Shown: positions 8,328 to 16,307, counted from the stretch's first letter. The stretch is 56,368 nt of DNA from Sediminispirochaeta sp964394395 (GCA_964394395.1 CAYMWV010000007.1:1-56368), one strand, 5' to 3'. The notes: generated from the sequence alone by a model not told the origin. A program made the numbers and translations.

Positions 8328-10013
8328 ATGGCTGAGGATGGAAAAAAGATCATCTACTCGATGATCAATGTATCGAAACGACAGGGAACGAAAACTGTTC
8401 TGGAAAATATTTCCCTCTCCTATTTTTACGGTGCGAAAATTGGAGTTCTTGGGCTCAACGGATCGGGGAAGAGCTCTCTTATGCGAATTCTTGCCGGAGT
8501 AGACCCTGAGCATGAGGGGGAGACTGTGCTCTCTGCCGGTTTTACTATCGGTTATCTGGAGCAGGAACCCCGGCTTAGGTCTGGAGCTGCGGTAATGGAT
8601 ATTGTCCGGGAAGGGGTGGGGGAGACTGTAGCACTTCTTGATGAGTACGACCGGATCAATGAAGCCTTTGGTGAACCCATGGATGATGAGCAGATGGAAA
8701 AGCTCCTGAAGCGGCAGGGGGAGGTACAGGAGGCGCTGGAGCGGCTGGATGCATGGGATCTGGAGAGTCGTCTGGATCTGGCCATGGAAGCTCTACGCTG
8801 TCCCCCGCCGGAACAGCTGGTGGATCAGCTTTCAGGAGGAGAGCGGCGTCGGGTTGCCTTGTGCCGGCTTCTATTACAGCGTCCCGATATCCTTCTTCTG
8901 GATGAACCTACAAACCATCTCGATGCGGGCACGGTTTCCTGGCTGGAGCATCATCTGCAGGAGTATCCTGGTACTGTTATAGCAGTTACCCATGACCGCT
9001 ACTTTCTTGACAATGTGGCGGGATGGATCCTGGAGCTTGACCGGGGTCACGGAATTCCCTGGAAGGGAAACTACTCCAGTTGGTTGGAGCAGAAGGAACA
9101 GCGGCTTGCTCTGGAGGAGAAGAAGGAGTCGGAACGGCAAAAGAGCCTTCAAAGGGAGCTTGAATGGATCAGGATGGCACCAAAAGGGCGCCATGCCAAG
9201 AGTAAGGCCAGAATTAGCTCCTATGAATCCCTGCTTAGCGAAGATAGAAACGGATCAGAGCGGGACTTGCAGATCTACATTCCTCCAGGGCCAAGGCTGG
9301 GTTCTCTGGTTATTGAAGCTGAAGCTGTCAGGAAGGGGTATGAGGAGCGGCTTTTACTGGATGACTCTTCTTTCTCGATGCCCCCAGGGGCTGTAGTGGG
9401 GATAATTGGACCCAATGGGGCAGGAAAAACCACTCTCTTCAGAATGATAACAGGCCAGGAGCAGCCGGATGAGGGAACTCTTAAACTTGGGGAGACCGTA
9501 GTCCTGGCCCATGTTGATCAATCCAGAGATGTGCTTGATCCTGAAAAGAGTGTCTGGGAACAGATTTCGGAGGGGAGTGAAGATATTCAACTGGGAAAAC
9601 GGAACATGAACAGCCGGGGCTATGTTTCCCGGTTTAACTTTCTGGGTGCGGACCAGCAGAAGCTTGTGGGGGTGCTTTCCGGCGGAGAGCGGAACCGGGT
9701 GCAGCTTGCGATGATGCTCAAGAGCGGGGCAAACTTGCTTCTTTTGGATGAACCGACCAACGATCTGGATGTAAACACCATGCGGGCCCTGGAGGAGGGA
9801 ATCCTCAGCTTTGGTGGTTCGGTAATGGTTATCAGTCACGACCGGTGGTTCCTCGACCGAATTGCCACCCATATTCTTGCCTTTGAAGGGGAGAGTAGTA
9901 CTTTCTGGTTTGAAGGCAATTACAGTGAGTATGAGGAAGATAGAAAGCGCAGATTGGGGGATGACTCCCTGGTGCCCAAGAGAATTAAGTATCGAAAACT
10001 GACACGGGAGTAG
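8328..10013 (+). CDS. ettA: energy-dependent translational throttle protein EttA (ABC-F ATPase)
   Basis: This 561-residue protein has two ABC cassettes and no membrane segments, the ABC-F architecture. Walker A motifs are GLNGSGKSS and GPNGAGKTT. Signature motifs are LSGGERRRVALCRLLL and LSGGERNRVQLAMML. Walker B regions read LLLDEPTNHLD and LLLDEPTNDLD. The length, the N-terminus IIYSMINVSKRQGTKTVLENIS and the charged inter-domain arm fit EttA better than Uup or YheS. EttA binds the ribosomal E site and couples translation to the ATP/ADP ratio. The start ATG 8328 has AGGAAGGAG upstream. It follows the CheA-like gene by 12 nt and precedes the PfkB kinase by 2 nt, so it is probably co-transcribed with them. 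Confidence 0.93.
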   Translation: MAEDGKKIIYSMINVSKRQGTKTVLENISLSYFYGAKIGVLGLNGSGKSSLMRILAGVDPEHEGETVLSAGFTIGYLEQEPRLRSGAAVMDIVREGVGETVALLDEYDRINEAFGEPMDDEQMEKLLKRQGEVQEALERLDAWDLESRLDLAMEALRCPPPEQLVDQLSGGERRRVALCRLLLQRPDILLLDEPTNHLDAGTVSWLEHHLQEYPGTVIAVTHDRYFLDNVAGWILELDRGHGIPWKGNYSSWLEQKEQRLALEEKKESERQKSLQRELEWIRMAPKGRHAKSKARISSYESLLSEDRNGSERDLQIYIPPGPRLGSLVIEAEAVRKGYEERLLLDDSSFSMPPGAVVGIIGPNGAGKTTLFRMITGQEQPDEGTLKLGETVVLAHVDQSRDVLDPEKSVWEQISEGSEDIQLGKRNMNSRGYVSRFNFLGADQQKLVGVLSGGERNRVQLAMMLKSGANLLLLDEPTNDLDVNTMRALEEGILSFGGSVMVISHDRWFLDRIATHILAFEGESSTFWFEGNYSEYEEDRKRRLGDDSLVPKRIKYRKLTRE

Positions 10014-10015
10014 GG

Positions 10016-10948
10016 ATGAAACGGATCAGCGGATTAGCCTTTGGAGAAATTTTATGGGACATTATTGAGGGTAAGGCCCATATCGGCGGTGCTCCCTTTA
10101 ACCTTGCGGCCCACATGGCAAAGCTGGGAGCCGCCTTTTCCCTTTTTTCCTCGGTTGGAGATGATCAATTGGGGAAGGCTGCACGGGATAGGTGCAGGAG
10201 TTTCGGGATTGAAACAGGACTGCTTACAACTATCAGGGAACTGCCAACAGGAACAGTAGAGGTTGAACTGGATAAAACGGGGAAACCGGAATATACCATT
10301 CATGAGCCGGTGGCCTGGGATCGAATTGGTCAGGGAGTGGATCTGGAAGCATCCTTGGGCGAAAGAAAGCTCGATCTTATTGTCTTTGGTACCCTTGCCC
10401 AGAGAAGTGAGGAAAACAGGGCACTGTTGGAGAGGCTTCTTGATCTGGTAAAACCGGATGAACGCTTTTTTGACGTAAACCTGCGGCTTCATTATTACTC
10501 GGAGGCTATCATACAGAACTCACTTAAGCACACTACTATCTTAAAGTTGAATGATGAAGAGGTTCCTGTTGTATCCAGAGCTCTTTGGAAGGATACTCAG
10601 GGAGATACGGCTTTCTTTAACCGACTGAAGGAGGAGTACCCTATTCACACCCTGCTGATAAGCCGGGGCAAAGATGGTTCATCCCTCTTTTATAGTGACC
10701 GGGGCAGGACGATTCGCCATGACGAGCCGATTGTGGAAGTTTCGGTTAAGGATACAGTTGGTGCGGGAGACTCCTTTTCCGCAGCCTACCTCACCGCCTT
10801 TCTCCATGGAGAGGCAAGGGAACAAGCCCTCCGTTTCGCTTCCCGGTTAAGCAGCTTTGTTGCTTCCAGTTCCGGAGCAGTTCCGGAGTATGGAGGGTGG
10901 ATTACCAAGGATATTGCACCCTACATCTCAGTCAGTCGAGAAGAATGA
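10016..10948 (+). CDS. PfkB-family carbohydrate kinase (fructokinase-like)
   Basis: This 310-residue ribokinase/PfkB-type sugar kinase has the first family signature near the N-terminus (HIGGAPFNLAAHMAKLGA). The C-terminal signature DTVGAGDSFSAAYLTAFLHG contains the catalytic Asp of the GAGD motif. The N-terminal form GEILWDIIEGKAHIGGAP is typical of fructokinases, but the substrate cannot be proven from sequence. It starts 2 nt after ettA. Its 3' end overlaps the end of the minus-strand cupin gene by 17 nt, a convergent tail-to-tail arrangement with no room for a separate terminator. Confidence 0.87.
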   Translation: MKRISGLAFGEILWDIIEGKAHIGGAPFNLAAHMAKLGAAFSLFSSVGDDQLGKAARDRCRSFGIETGLLTTIRELPTGTVEVELDKTGKPEYTIHEPVAWDRIGQGVDLEASLGERKLDLIVFGTLAQRSEENRALLERLLDLVKPDERFFDVNLRLHYYSEAIIQNSLKHTTILKLNDEEVPVVSRALWKDTQGDTAFFNRLKEEYPIHTLLISRGKDGSSLFYSDRGRTIRHDEPIVEVSVKDTVGAGDSFSAAYLTAFLHGEAREQALRFASRLSSFVASSSGAVPEYGGWITKDIAPYISVSREE

Positions 10949-11276
10949 GGGCAATGAATCGAAGAGTGTCAGTTGACTTATTGCGGATAGCGTGACTCTC
11001 TCCATTCCCTGTTATAACCAGATCACCTGGGTGAACCAGCTTTTCTCCATCAGCTTCGCTAACTATTCCCTCGCCCTCAATAATGTAATAAAACTCTGTC
11101 TCCCCCGTATGGGTGTGAGATCCAATGGAGCAGTCAGGCTCAAGAGTTACCACGCTAAAAAGCCGTCCGGCCGGAAGGCTCTCTTTTTCCATGAGATGAA
11201 GGATATCTACTCTCCCGTCACCATCCCGCATCTTCTCCCGCTGTTCCAGCCTCATCTCTGCTGATCGCTTGATCAT
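10932..11276 (-). CDS. small cupin-domain protein
   Basis: This 114-residue single-domain cupin carries the motif GSHTHTGETEFYYIIEGEG and the second motif PGDLVITGNGESHAIRN. The His and Glu ligands for a divalent metal are present. No second domain is visible. The start ATG overlaps the stop of the ptsH gene (ATGA), so the pair is translationally coupled, which is an unusual partner for HPr. Small cupins may be sugar isomerases, epimerases, dioxygenases or sensors; none can be chosen here. The gene converges on the PfkB kinase and overlaps its last codons. Confidence 0.8.
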   Translation of the reverse strand: MIKRSAEMRLEQREKMRDGDGRVDILHLMEKESLPAGRLFSVVTLEPDCSIGSHTHTGETEFYYIIEGEGIVSEADGEKLVHPGDLVITGNGESHAIRNKSTDTLRFIALILLD

Positions 11277-11554
11277 CCCGATTCCCTCCCTGGAAAATCA
11301 AATTTCTGTTCAAAAAGTGCTACCAGCCGCTCCGCCTCATCTTCCTCATCCTTTCCGGCCACCTGAATGGTAATTTGATCACCCTGCACAAGCCCCAAAC
11401 TCAGAAGAGCCATGATGCTTGATATCTCGGTCTCTACATCTCCGCTTATGATGGTAACTTTTCCATCATAGGCAGAGATTTCATTCATAATGATCCCGGA
11501 GGGTCTGACATGAATACCGGCTCTGTTTCTGATTTCTCCCTTTCGTTCTACCAT
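11273..11554 (-). CDS. ptsH: HPr-family phosphocarrier protein
   Basis: This 93-residue protein is HPr. The active-site His15 sits in NRAGIHVRPSG. Ser46, the target of HPr kinase in organisms that have it, sits in ISSIMALLSLG. It either carries phosphate from enzyme I to sugar-specific EII components or acts mainly in regulation; many spirochaetes have an incomplete PTS used for regulation. The gene is followed by an overlapping cupin gene. No Shine-Dalgarno is visible. A TATAAT lies only 6 nt upstream of ATG, so the mRNA may be leaderless. Confidence 0.93.
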   Translation of the reverse strand: MVERKGEIRNRAGIHVRPSGIIMNEISAYDGKVTIISGDVETEISSIMALLSLGLVQGDQITIQVAGKDEEDEAERLVALFEQKFDFPGRESG

Positions 11555-11560
11555 ATCAGG

Positions 11561-11589
11561 ATTATAGAAAAAAGTTGGTGAAAATTCCA
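11561..11589 (-). promoter_or_regulatory. possible promoter for a leaderless ptsH transcript
   Basis: On the minus strand a perfect -10 box TATAAT (11566-11561) ends 6 nt before the ptsH ATG, which places the expected transcription start on the A of the start codon. The -35 region is poor (TGGAAT at 17-nt spacing). With no ribosome site in front of the ATG, a leaderless message is the simplest reading. Confidence 0.4.
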
Positions 11590-11608
11590 GTGAAGGTAAT
11601 CAATTGCT

Positions 11609-11628
11609 CATTCATTCATTCATTCATT
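11609..11628. repeat. CATT x5 microsatellite
   Basis: Five head-to-tail CATT units, followed by a CTTT/CTTC-rich stretch to about 11642, lie in the intergenic space between divergent ptsH and apbE. A tetranucleotide run near promoters could slip and change expression, but no function is shown. Confidence 0.75.
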
Positions 11629-11701
11629 CCTTTCTTTCCTTCAAGTCAGCTTTGCTTTGCTGCATTGACTTTTCTATAAAAATGGGGAAAATTTGTGCCC
11701 C

Positions 11702-12739
11702 ATGACGAAGACGATCGTTACACCTATTCTGATGGTGCTGCTATTCCTGCAACTCTTTTTCACCTCCTGCAGCGACAGGCTTGATACGCCCTATAGTGAA
11801 ACCCGATTTGCCCTCGGTACTACCTGTACCATCACCGTTTACCGCCCCGGGGACATCGATGTGGTGGACCCCGCTTTTTTGGTGGTGGAGGAGATTGAAG
11901 CTCTCATGAGCGCCTACCTGGACAATTCAGAGATTTCCGGTTTGAATAACCTATCCGGTGAGGGGAGTGTTTCACTATCTGAAGATACCTGGCTGCTCCT
12001 GGATCGAGCGAAAACCTATGCGGAACTTTCTGGCGGGGCTTTTGATCCCACTATTGGTCCCCTGGTTGATCTCTGGGGCATCGGGGAAGAGGGAGCGGCG
12101 GTACCCACCTCTGCAGAAATTGAATCAGCCCTCGCTCTGGTCGATTATCGGCAGCTTTCACTCATAAAAGCGACTGATAGTGCAGAGCTGAGTAAAAGGG
12201 GCATGAAGCTTGATCTTGGAGCAATTGCCAAGGGCTATGCCGCCGACAAAGCTGCGGAAGTTCTGAAAAGAGCGAAGGTTCCCTGGGCAATCATCAATTT
12301 TGGCGGGAATGTTCTAACCCTGGGAGATCGCTTTGGTGATGGACCCTGGAGGATCGGTATTCAGGACCCGGAAGATGAACGGGGAGCCTTTATTGCTGTC
12401 GCTAAAGTGGTCGATAAAGGGGTGGTAACCAGCGGCAAGTATGAACGCTTTTTTGTTGAAGGGAGAAAGCGGTATCACCATATTCTCAGTACTATCGACG
12501 GAATGCCCATTGAGAACGGGATAGCTTCGGTAACCGCCATATCAGCCGATGCAACCGAGGCTGATGCCTTTTCCACCCTCCTTTTTACTCTGGGACTGGA
12601 GGAGGGAATCGCTCTTGCCCGGCGTACCGAAGGTCTCAAGGCACTGTTTGTGATGGAGGATGGCAGGATCGTACCATCGGAAGATCCGGAAGGGTGGTTG
12701 ACCGGAGAGAGTGATCGTTATGCCATTGTGTATGATTGA
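11702..12739 (+). CDS. apbE: FAD:protein FMN transferase (ApbE), lipoprotein
   Basis: The start chosen is ATG 11702, because it directly begins a lipoprotein signal MTKTIVTPILMVLLFLQLFF ending in TSC. The Cys at about residue 24 would be lipid-modified, so the enzyme sits outside the inner membrane. ApbE motifs are clear: LDLGAIAKGYAADKAAEVL, NFGGNVLTLG, GVVTSGKYERFF, and ISADATEADAFST near the C-terminus (metal and FAD binding). The 345-residue length is normal. ApbE moves FMN from FAD onto Thr/Ser of target proteins such as RnfG, NqrC or other FMN-binding domains. No target is visible in the next genes, which encode a small acidic protein and membrane proteins. Confidence 0.93.
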   Translation: MTKTIVTPILMVLLFLQLFFTSCSDRLDTPYSETRFALGTTCTITVYRPGDIDVVDPAFLVVEEIEALMSAYLDNSEISGLNNLSGEGSVSLSEDTWLLLDRAKTYAELSGGAFDPTIGPLVDLWGIGEEGAAVPTSAEIESALALVDYRQLSLIKATDSAELSKRGMKLDLGAIAKGYAADKAAEVLKRAKVPWAIINFGGNVLTLGDRFGDGPWRIGIQDPEDERGAFIAVAKVVDKGVVTSGKYERFFVEGRKRYHHILSTIDGMPIENGIASVTAISADATEADAFSTLLFTLGLEEGIALARRTEGLKALFVMEDGRIVPSEDPEGWLTGESDRYAIVYD

Positions 12740-12750
12740 TTCATCCGGAA

Positions 12751-12767
12751 AGCGGCCAGTGGCCGCT
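12751..12767 (+). other. short GC-rich hairpin after apbE
   Basis: The arms AGCGGCC and GGCCGCT form a perfect 7-bp stem around AGT, 12 nt after the apbE stop. No T-run follows, so it is not a classical terminator. It may be an mRNA processing or stabilising hairpin between apbE and the next gene. Confidence 0.45.
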
Positions 12768-12803
12768 GTCGGTGGTCGTGTGTTGAAAAAATGGGAGGAA
12801 TAG

Positions 12804-13076
12804 ATGGATAATGATGAAGGAGTTCAGCTCATATCCGGGGTGTGGTATAAATTTACCGTTCCTCCGGGAAAGGAGTTTGAAGCTTGTTGTGTCATCACCG
12901 AGGAGGGAGAAGGGACTCGGGTTTTTTTCGAGTTTTCCGACGAGAGCCGTAAGGCGGCAGATGATATCCTTCCCTATGTTAGCCAGATAGAGGCTATCGA
13001 GACCCCTGGGGGAGATACATTCAGTATTATTGATTTTCTTGAAGAGGGCGATGATGAAGAGCTTCCCCTCCCATAG
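12804..13076 (+). CDS. hypothetical small acidic protein
   Basis: This 90-residue, strongly acidic protein has no signal peptide and no membrane segment. It appears to be a small beta-rich domain (GVWYKFTVPPGKEFEACCVI, TRVFFEFSDESRK) with an acidic tail EEGDDEELPLP. The ATG has GGGAGGA upstream. Its 3' end overlaps the start region of the next gene by about 26 nt in another frame, which suggests translational coupling. It occupies the place where NusG-domain-II proteins are often found in ApbE/Gx transporter clusters, but I see no clear NusG-II signature. Function unknown. Confidence 0.7.
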   Translation: MDNDEGVQLISGVWYKFTVPPGKEFEACCVITEEGEGTRVFFEFSDESRKAADDILPYVSQIEAIETPGGDTFSIIDFLEEGDDEELPLP

Positions 13077-13605
13077 TTCTGGAGGTGATTTTTTTGAAGA
13101 GATAGCTTTAATGGGGGGGCTTTCTCTTTTCCTTTCCGTTCTTGAATTTATGATTCCTAAACCGCTTCCTTTCATGCGTCTCGGGATTGCCAATGTACCG
13201 CTATTGATAGCGCTCTTTTTTTTACGAGATCGGGATGTTTTCCTTCTTGGGGTGGTGAAGATTCTGGGGCAGGGGCTTCTCAACGGAACCCTTCTCTCCT
13301 ACATCGTTCTCTTTTCTGCTCTCGGAACAATGGGAAGCGTAGTAACCATGCTTCTCCTTCGTCGTCTCGCCTCTGGATGGACAAGTATTGTGGGAATTAG
13401 TGTTGCAGGAGCCTTTTCGGGGAACATCCTTCAGATCTTAATGGCAACTATCTTCATTTTCGGCGATGCCGCAATTCTTATCGCTCCCCCTTTTCTGGGA
13501 ATAGGGCTGATCAGCTCGGTAATTATCGGGATCTTTACCGATCGATTTGCTCAAAAAAGCAGATGGCTCTCTGGGTTTAACAAGCAGGCATATCAGGATG
13601 GATGA
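13051..13605 (+). CDS. Gx transporter-family / HepT-like integral membrane protein
   Basis: This integral membrane protein has about 184 residues and five to six predicted helices. The N-terminal LEFMIPKPLPFMRLGIANVP matches the pattern (lpf..lGlAN) of the Gx transporter family, often annotated heptaprenyl diphosphate synthase component I. The start is placed at ATG 13051 (or 13054) with GAAGAGGG upstream; the upstream TTG 13030 is less likely. These proteins are frequently encoded beside ApbE and are thought to act as substrate-binding membrane components of ECF-like or flavin-related transport. That link is inferred from neighbourhood and not shown by this sequence. Confidence 0.78.
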   Translation: MMKSFPSHSSGGDFFEEIALMGGLSLFLSVLEFMIPKPLPFMRLGIANVPLLIALFFLRDRDVFLLGVVKILGQGLLNGTLLSYIVLFSALGTMGSVVTMLLLRRLASGWTSIVGISVAGAFSGNILQILMATIFIFGDAAILIAPPFLGIGLISSVIIGIFTDRFAQKSRWLSGFNKQAYQDG

Positions 13606-14227
13606 CAAACCGCAGCAGAAGAAGAAAATGGAACGGAATCTGGTGCTTGTATCCACCGTTCTCATATTACTCGCCTTTCTCTTTCAAACATCTCTTGTTT
13701 TTAAGGCCCTTGAGGTTCTGCTCCTTATCTTCTATGCCGCCCTTCGGGGGAAACAGTTTCGGCTCCTGCCTAACCTTCTTATTTTGGCAGGAATTACCGG
13801 AGCGAATTTGCTTACCCCAGTCGGGGAAGTGCTTTTTAGGGTCGCTAGCTTTCCTGTGACCCGGTTCGCCCTTGAGCAGGGACTATTAAGAGCTCTTCTT
13901 TTTATCGGACTGGTCTATTTATCCCGGGCTACTGTCTCCTGTTTTGCCGGCACTCTGGCCTTTCCCGGAAGAGTGGGGAGATTGCTTGGGCGCACCTTAT
14001 ATCATTTTGAACAGTTTATGGATTTTGATATCTCAGTAAAAAAACAAGGCTTTTTAAAAACCCTTTCTCATCTTGCCGTTTCTCTTGATGAAGCGTTGCT
14101 TACCATTGGTCGGGAAGATACTGGGAGTGCCGACAGCAGGGGTTCTGAAAGCATAAGCGACTTAACGCTAATCTTCATCCTTCTGACCACCCTGCTTTTT
14201 CTCATTTTTTTGATAATTATGCAGTAG
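13598..14227 (+). CDS. hypothetical integral membrane protein (possibly EcfT-like)
   Basis: The start at ATG 13598 (MDDKPQQKKKMERN) overlaps the previous gene by 8 nt. The 209-residue protein has several predicted helices: a pair at about 15-50, one or two at about 60-110, and one at the extreme C-terminus (LIFILLTTLLFLIFLIIMQ). Between them is an amphipathic region (GRTLYHFEQFMDFDISVKKQ). Size and its position directly behind a Gx-type S-component-like protein suggest a distant EcfT/CbiQ-type transmembrane partner. The Ala-Arg-Gly coupling motifs of EcfT are not clearly visible, so the assignment is tentative. No ATPase gene follows. Confidence 0.65.
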   Translation: MDDKPQQKKKMERNLVLVSTVLILLAFLFQTSLVFKALEVLLLIFYAALRGKQFRLLPNLLILAGITGANLLTPVGEVLFRVASFPVTRFALEQGLLRALLFIGLVYLSRATVSCFAGTLAFPGRVGRLLGRTLYHFEQFMDFDISVKKQGFLKTLSHLAVSLDEALLTIGREDTGSADSRGSESISDLTLIFILLTTLLFLIFLIIMQ

Positions 14228-14255
14228 TTTTGCATATAATATCCCTTTTCGGGCC

Positions 14256-14284
14256 TTGACACTTTTTACTCCCCTGAATAGGAT
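14256..14284 (+). promoter_or_regulatory. sigma-70 promoter for the ilv-leu operon
   Basis: A perfect -35 TTGACA (14256-14261) is separated by exactly 17 nt from TAGGAT (14279-14284). The expected start is near 14291, about 30 nt before a small ORF and 320 nt before ilvB. A 6-bp inverted repeat CTTGTA/TACAAG (14289-14306) lies at the start site and could be an operator or a 5' hairpin. Confidence 0.7.
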
Positions 14285-14320
14285 TTTTCTTGTATAGATT
14301 TACAAGAAGGAGTGAAAACG

Positions 14321-14488
14321 ATGTTGACGATTATTGCTCAGACAGTAGCCCCCATTATCGAGGTTAAGAGCATTATTCTAATCGGCGCCATCCTCTCCTT
14401 CAGCCTACCACTATCTGTAATCATTCTAAATATTAGAAGGTTTCGTCGTTCAATGGTGACGACAGGAATGAAAGCCCTTAGGGCATAA
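14321..14488 (+). CDS. small ORF rich in Ile/Leu/Val: candidate ilv leader peptide or small membrane protein
   Basis: A 55-codon ORF starts at ATG 14321 and has a strong ribosome site AGAAGGAG 8 nt upstream. It encodes MLTIIAQTVAPIIEVKSIIL and continues to a basic tail containing RRFRRS. By hand count, 22 of 55 residues are Ile, Leu or Val, including runs Ile-Ile, Ile-Ile and Ile-Ile-Leu-Ile. It lies between the operon promoter and ilvB. This is what a branched-chain attenuation leader would look like, though longer than the enterobacterial peptides (about 32 residues). A one-helix membrane microprotein is the alternative. The 3' end overlaps the first arm of a long inverted repeat. Confidence 0.6.
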   Translation: MLTIIAQTVAPIIEVKSIILIGAILSFSLPLSVIILNIRRFRRSMVTTGMKALRA

Positions 14489-14521
14489 GCATTTCTGTAT
14501 TACCAGATCGAACGACGAAAC
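14440..14521 (+). promoter_or_regulatory. 12-bp inverted repeat in the ilv leader (attenuator-like)
   Basis: GTTTCGTCGTTC (14440-14451) and GAACGACGAAAC (14510-14521) are perfectly complementary over 12 bp. The first arm lies inside the last codons of the small ORF and the second lies beyond its stop. The loop contains a smaller hairpin GCCC-TTA-GGGC (14474-14484). Ribosome position on the small ORF would decide whether the long stem can form. No U-rich terminator follows, so control might act on ilvB translation or through Rho rather than intrinsic termination. Confidence 0.6.
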
Positions 14522-14613
14522 AGACTCAAGCCCTCCGGAAGGCCTACCTGTATGGGAAGAGCTTATCCGAAGAGGCGTCATCTGTTTTCGGGCAGTAGAA
14601 AAGGAGGTAACGA

Positions 14614-16290
14614 ATGAAGGGAGCAAAAATTGTGGTAGAAAGCCTCGTAAAAGAAGGGGTGGATACCGTTTTTGCCTATACCGGGGGGGCAGTAATCCCC
14701 CTTTTCCATGAGCTCCACGAGTATCAGGAGCAGATTCGGATCATAACTCCCAGGCATGAGCAAGGGGGAACCCATGCGGCAGACGGGTATGCCAGGTCCA
14801 CTGGGAAACCTGGGGTTGTGATAGTAACATCCGGTCCCGGGGCAACCAATACCATTACCGGCATTGCCACAGCCTATATGGATTCTGTTCCTCTGGTAGT
14901 TATCACCGGCCAGGTCCCCCTTGGAAAGATAGGGACCGATGCTTTTCAAGAGGCGGATATTGTGGGTATCACCATGCCCATTACAAAGGCAAACTTCCTG
15001 GTCCGGGATGCGGATGAAATCGCCCTCACCTTAAAAAAAGCTTTCTACCTCGCCACAACAGGGAGACCTGGGCCGGTTGTTGTTGATATTCCCGGGGATA
15101 TCCAGAAGGAGGAAGCTCCTTTCGACTATCCTGAAAGCATCGATTTTCAGGGTTATAAGCCCAACATGTCGGGCCACCCTAAGCAGATTAAAACCTTGAT
15201 CAAGATGCTTAAGGGGGTAAAGCGGCCGCTTATTCTTTCCGGAGGCGGGGTTAATCTTTCCGGCACAACTGAGCTGGTTAATAGATTTGCCGATGAAAAG
15301 GGAGTTCCCGTGGTCTGCACCCTGATGGGACATGGGGCCTATCCTTCAAGAGAGGAACTTTTCATTGGGCCAATCGGGATGCACGGTAGCATGTACGGTA
15401 ATTACGCTATCGAGAATGCAGATCTCATTATTGCCCTGGGGGTTCGTTTTTCTGATCGGATTACCGGTGACGGGATCAGTTTTGCCCCTAAGGCGAAGAT
15501 TGTTCATGTTGATATTGACCCAGCCGAGATCGGGAAAAATGTGCGGGTTGATCTTCCAATTGTGGGTTCGATCAAATCAGTTATGGATGATCTAAACCGT
15601 ACCGAGATTGAGATGGACACATCCCAGTGGATCCGGGAAGTGGGTGATTACAAGGTGCAGCACCCCCTGGATGATGGCTATAGTGAGGGAGCTGCCACCA
15701 TAGCTCCTCAGCATCTGGTTCGCTTGGCTGGGGAAATCTTCCCGGAGAATACCATAGTAGCCTCCGATGTAGGGCAGAATCAGATGTGGACTGCCCAGTT
15801 TTTTGGCTTTAAGCGGGGCCGCACCTTTCTAACCAGCGGAGGATTGGGAACCATGGGTTTCGGTCTTCCCGCAGCTATGGGAGCGGCGGTAGGGAATCCG
15901 GAGAGACCGGTGTTGATGATTGCCGGGGACGGTGGTTTTCAGATGAACCTGCAGGAACTGGCCACAATCAGGCGATATGGACTGAAGGTGAAGATGCTGG
16001 TGCTTGATAACAGTTACCTGGGTATGGTTCGGCAGTGGCAGCAGCTTTTCTTTGAAGAGCGCTATTCAGGAACCCCCATGGATGACAACCCCGATTTTGC
16101 TGCCCTGGCAGAGGTGATGGGGATTCCGGGCAGAACTGTGCGGAATCCCGGGGATGTGGAGGCGGCGCTAAAGGAGTTGGCAGCCCACGACGGTGCGATG
16201 CTCCTCCACGCTCATGTGGAAGGGAAAGCCAATGTATTGCCGATGATCCCGGCAGGAAAGCCCTACGACCAGATTGTGGACAGGATCTAA
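14614..16290 (+). CDS. ilvB: acetolactate synthase, large (catalytic) subunit
   Basis: This 558-residue ThDP enzyme condenses two pyruvates to 2-acetolactate, or pyruvate with 2-oxobutyrate to acetohydroxybutyrate. The catalytic Glu lies in RHEQGG near residue 50. The ThDP/Mg site is GDGGFQMNLQELATI near the C-terminus. The central FAD-type domain includes RFSDRITG. The start ATG has AAAAGGAGG upstream. The small subunit follows after 17 nt. It heads a nine-gene ilv-leu run and is preceded by a leader region with attenuation-like features. Confidence 0.96.
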   Translation: MKGAKIVVESLVKEGVDTVFAYTGGAVIPLFHELHEYQEQIRIITPRHEQGGTHAADGYARSTGKPGVVIVTSGPGATNTITGIATAYMDSVPLVVITGQVPLGKIGTDAFQEADIVGITMPITKANFLVRDADEIALTLKKAFYLATTGRPGPVVVDIPGDIQKEEAPFDYPESIDFQGYKPNMSGHPKQIKTLIKMLKGVKRPLILSGGGVNLSGTTELVNRFADEKGVPVVCTLMGHGAYPSREELFIGPIGMHGSMYGNYAIENADLIIALGVRFSDRITGDGISFAPKAKIVHVDIDPAEIGKNVRVDLPIVGSIKSVMDDLNRTEIEMDTSQWIREVGDYKVQHPLDDGYSEGAATIAPQHLVRLAGEIFPENTIVASDVGQNQMWTAQFFGFKRGRTFLTSGGLGTMGFGLPAAMGAAVGNPERPVLMIAGDGGFQMNLQELATIRRYGLKVKMLVLDNSYLGMVRQWQQLFFEERYSGTPMDDNPDFAALAEVMGIPGRTVRNPGDVEAALKELAAHDGAMLLHAHVEGKANVLPMIPAGKPYDQIVDRI

Positions 16291-16307
16291 AGGGGAGGAG
16301 AAGTGCT

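Noticed and set aside
11609..11642. CATT repeat as a CRISPR or phase-variable promoter
   Set aside because: It is a simple tetranucleotide run with no spacers and does not lie between visible -35 and -10 boxes.
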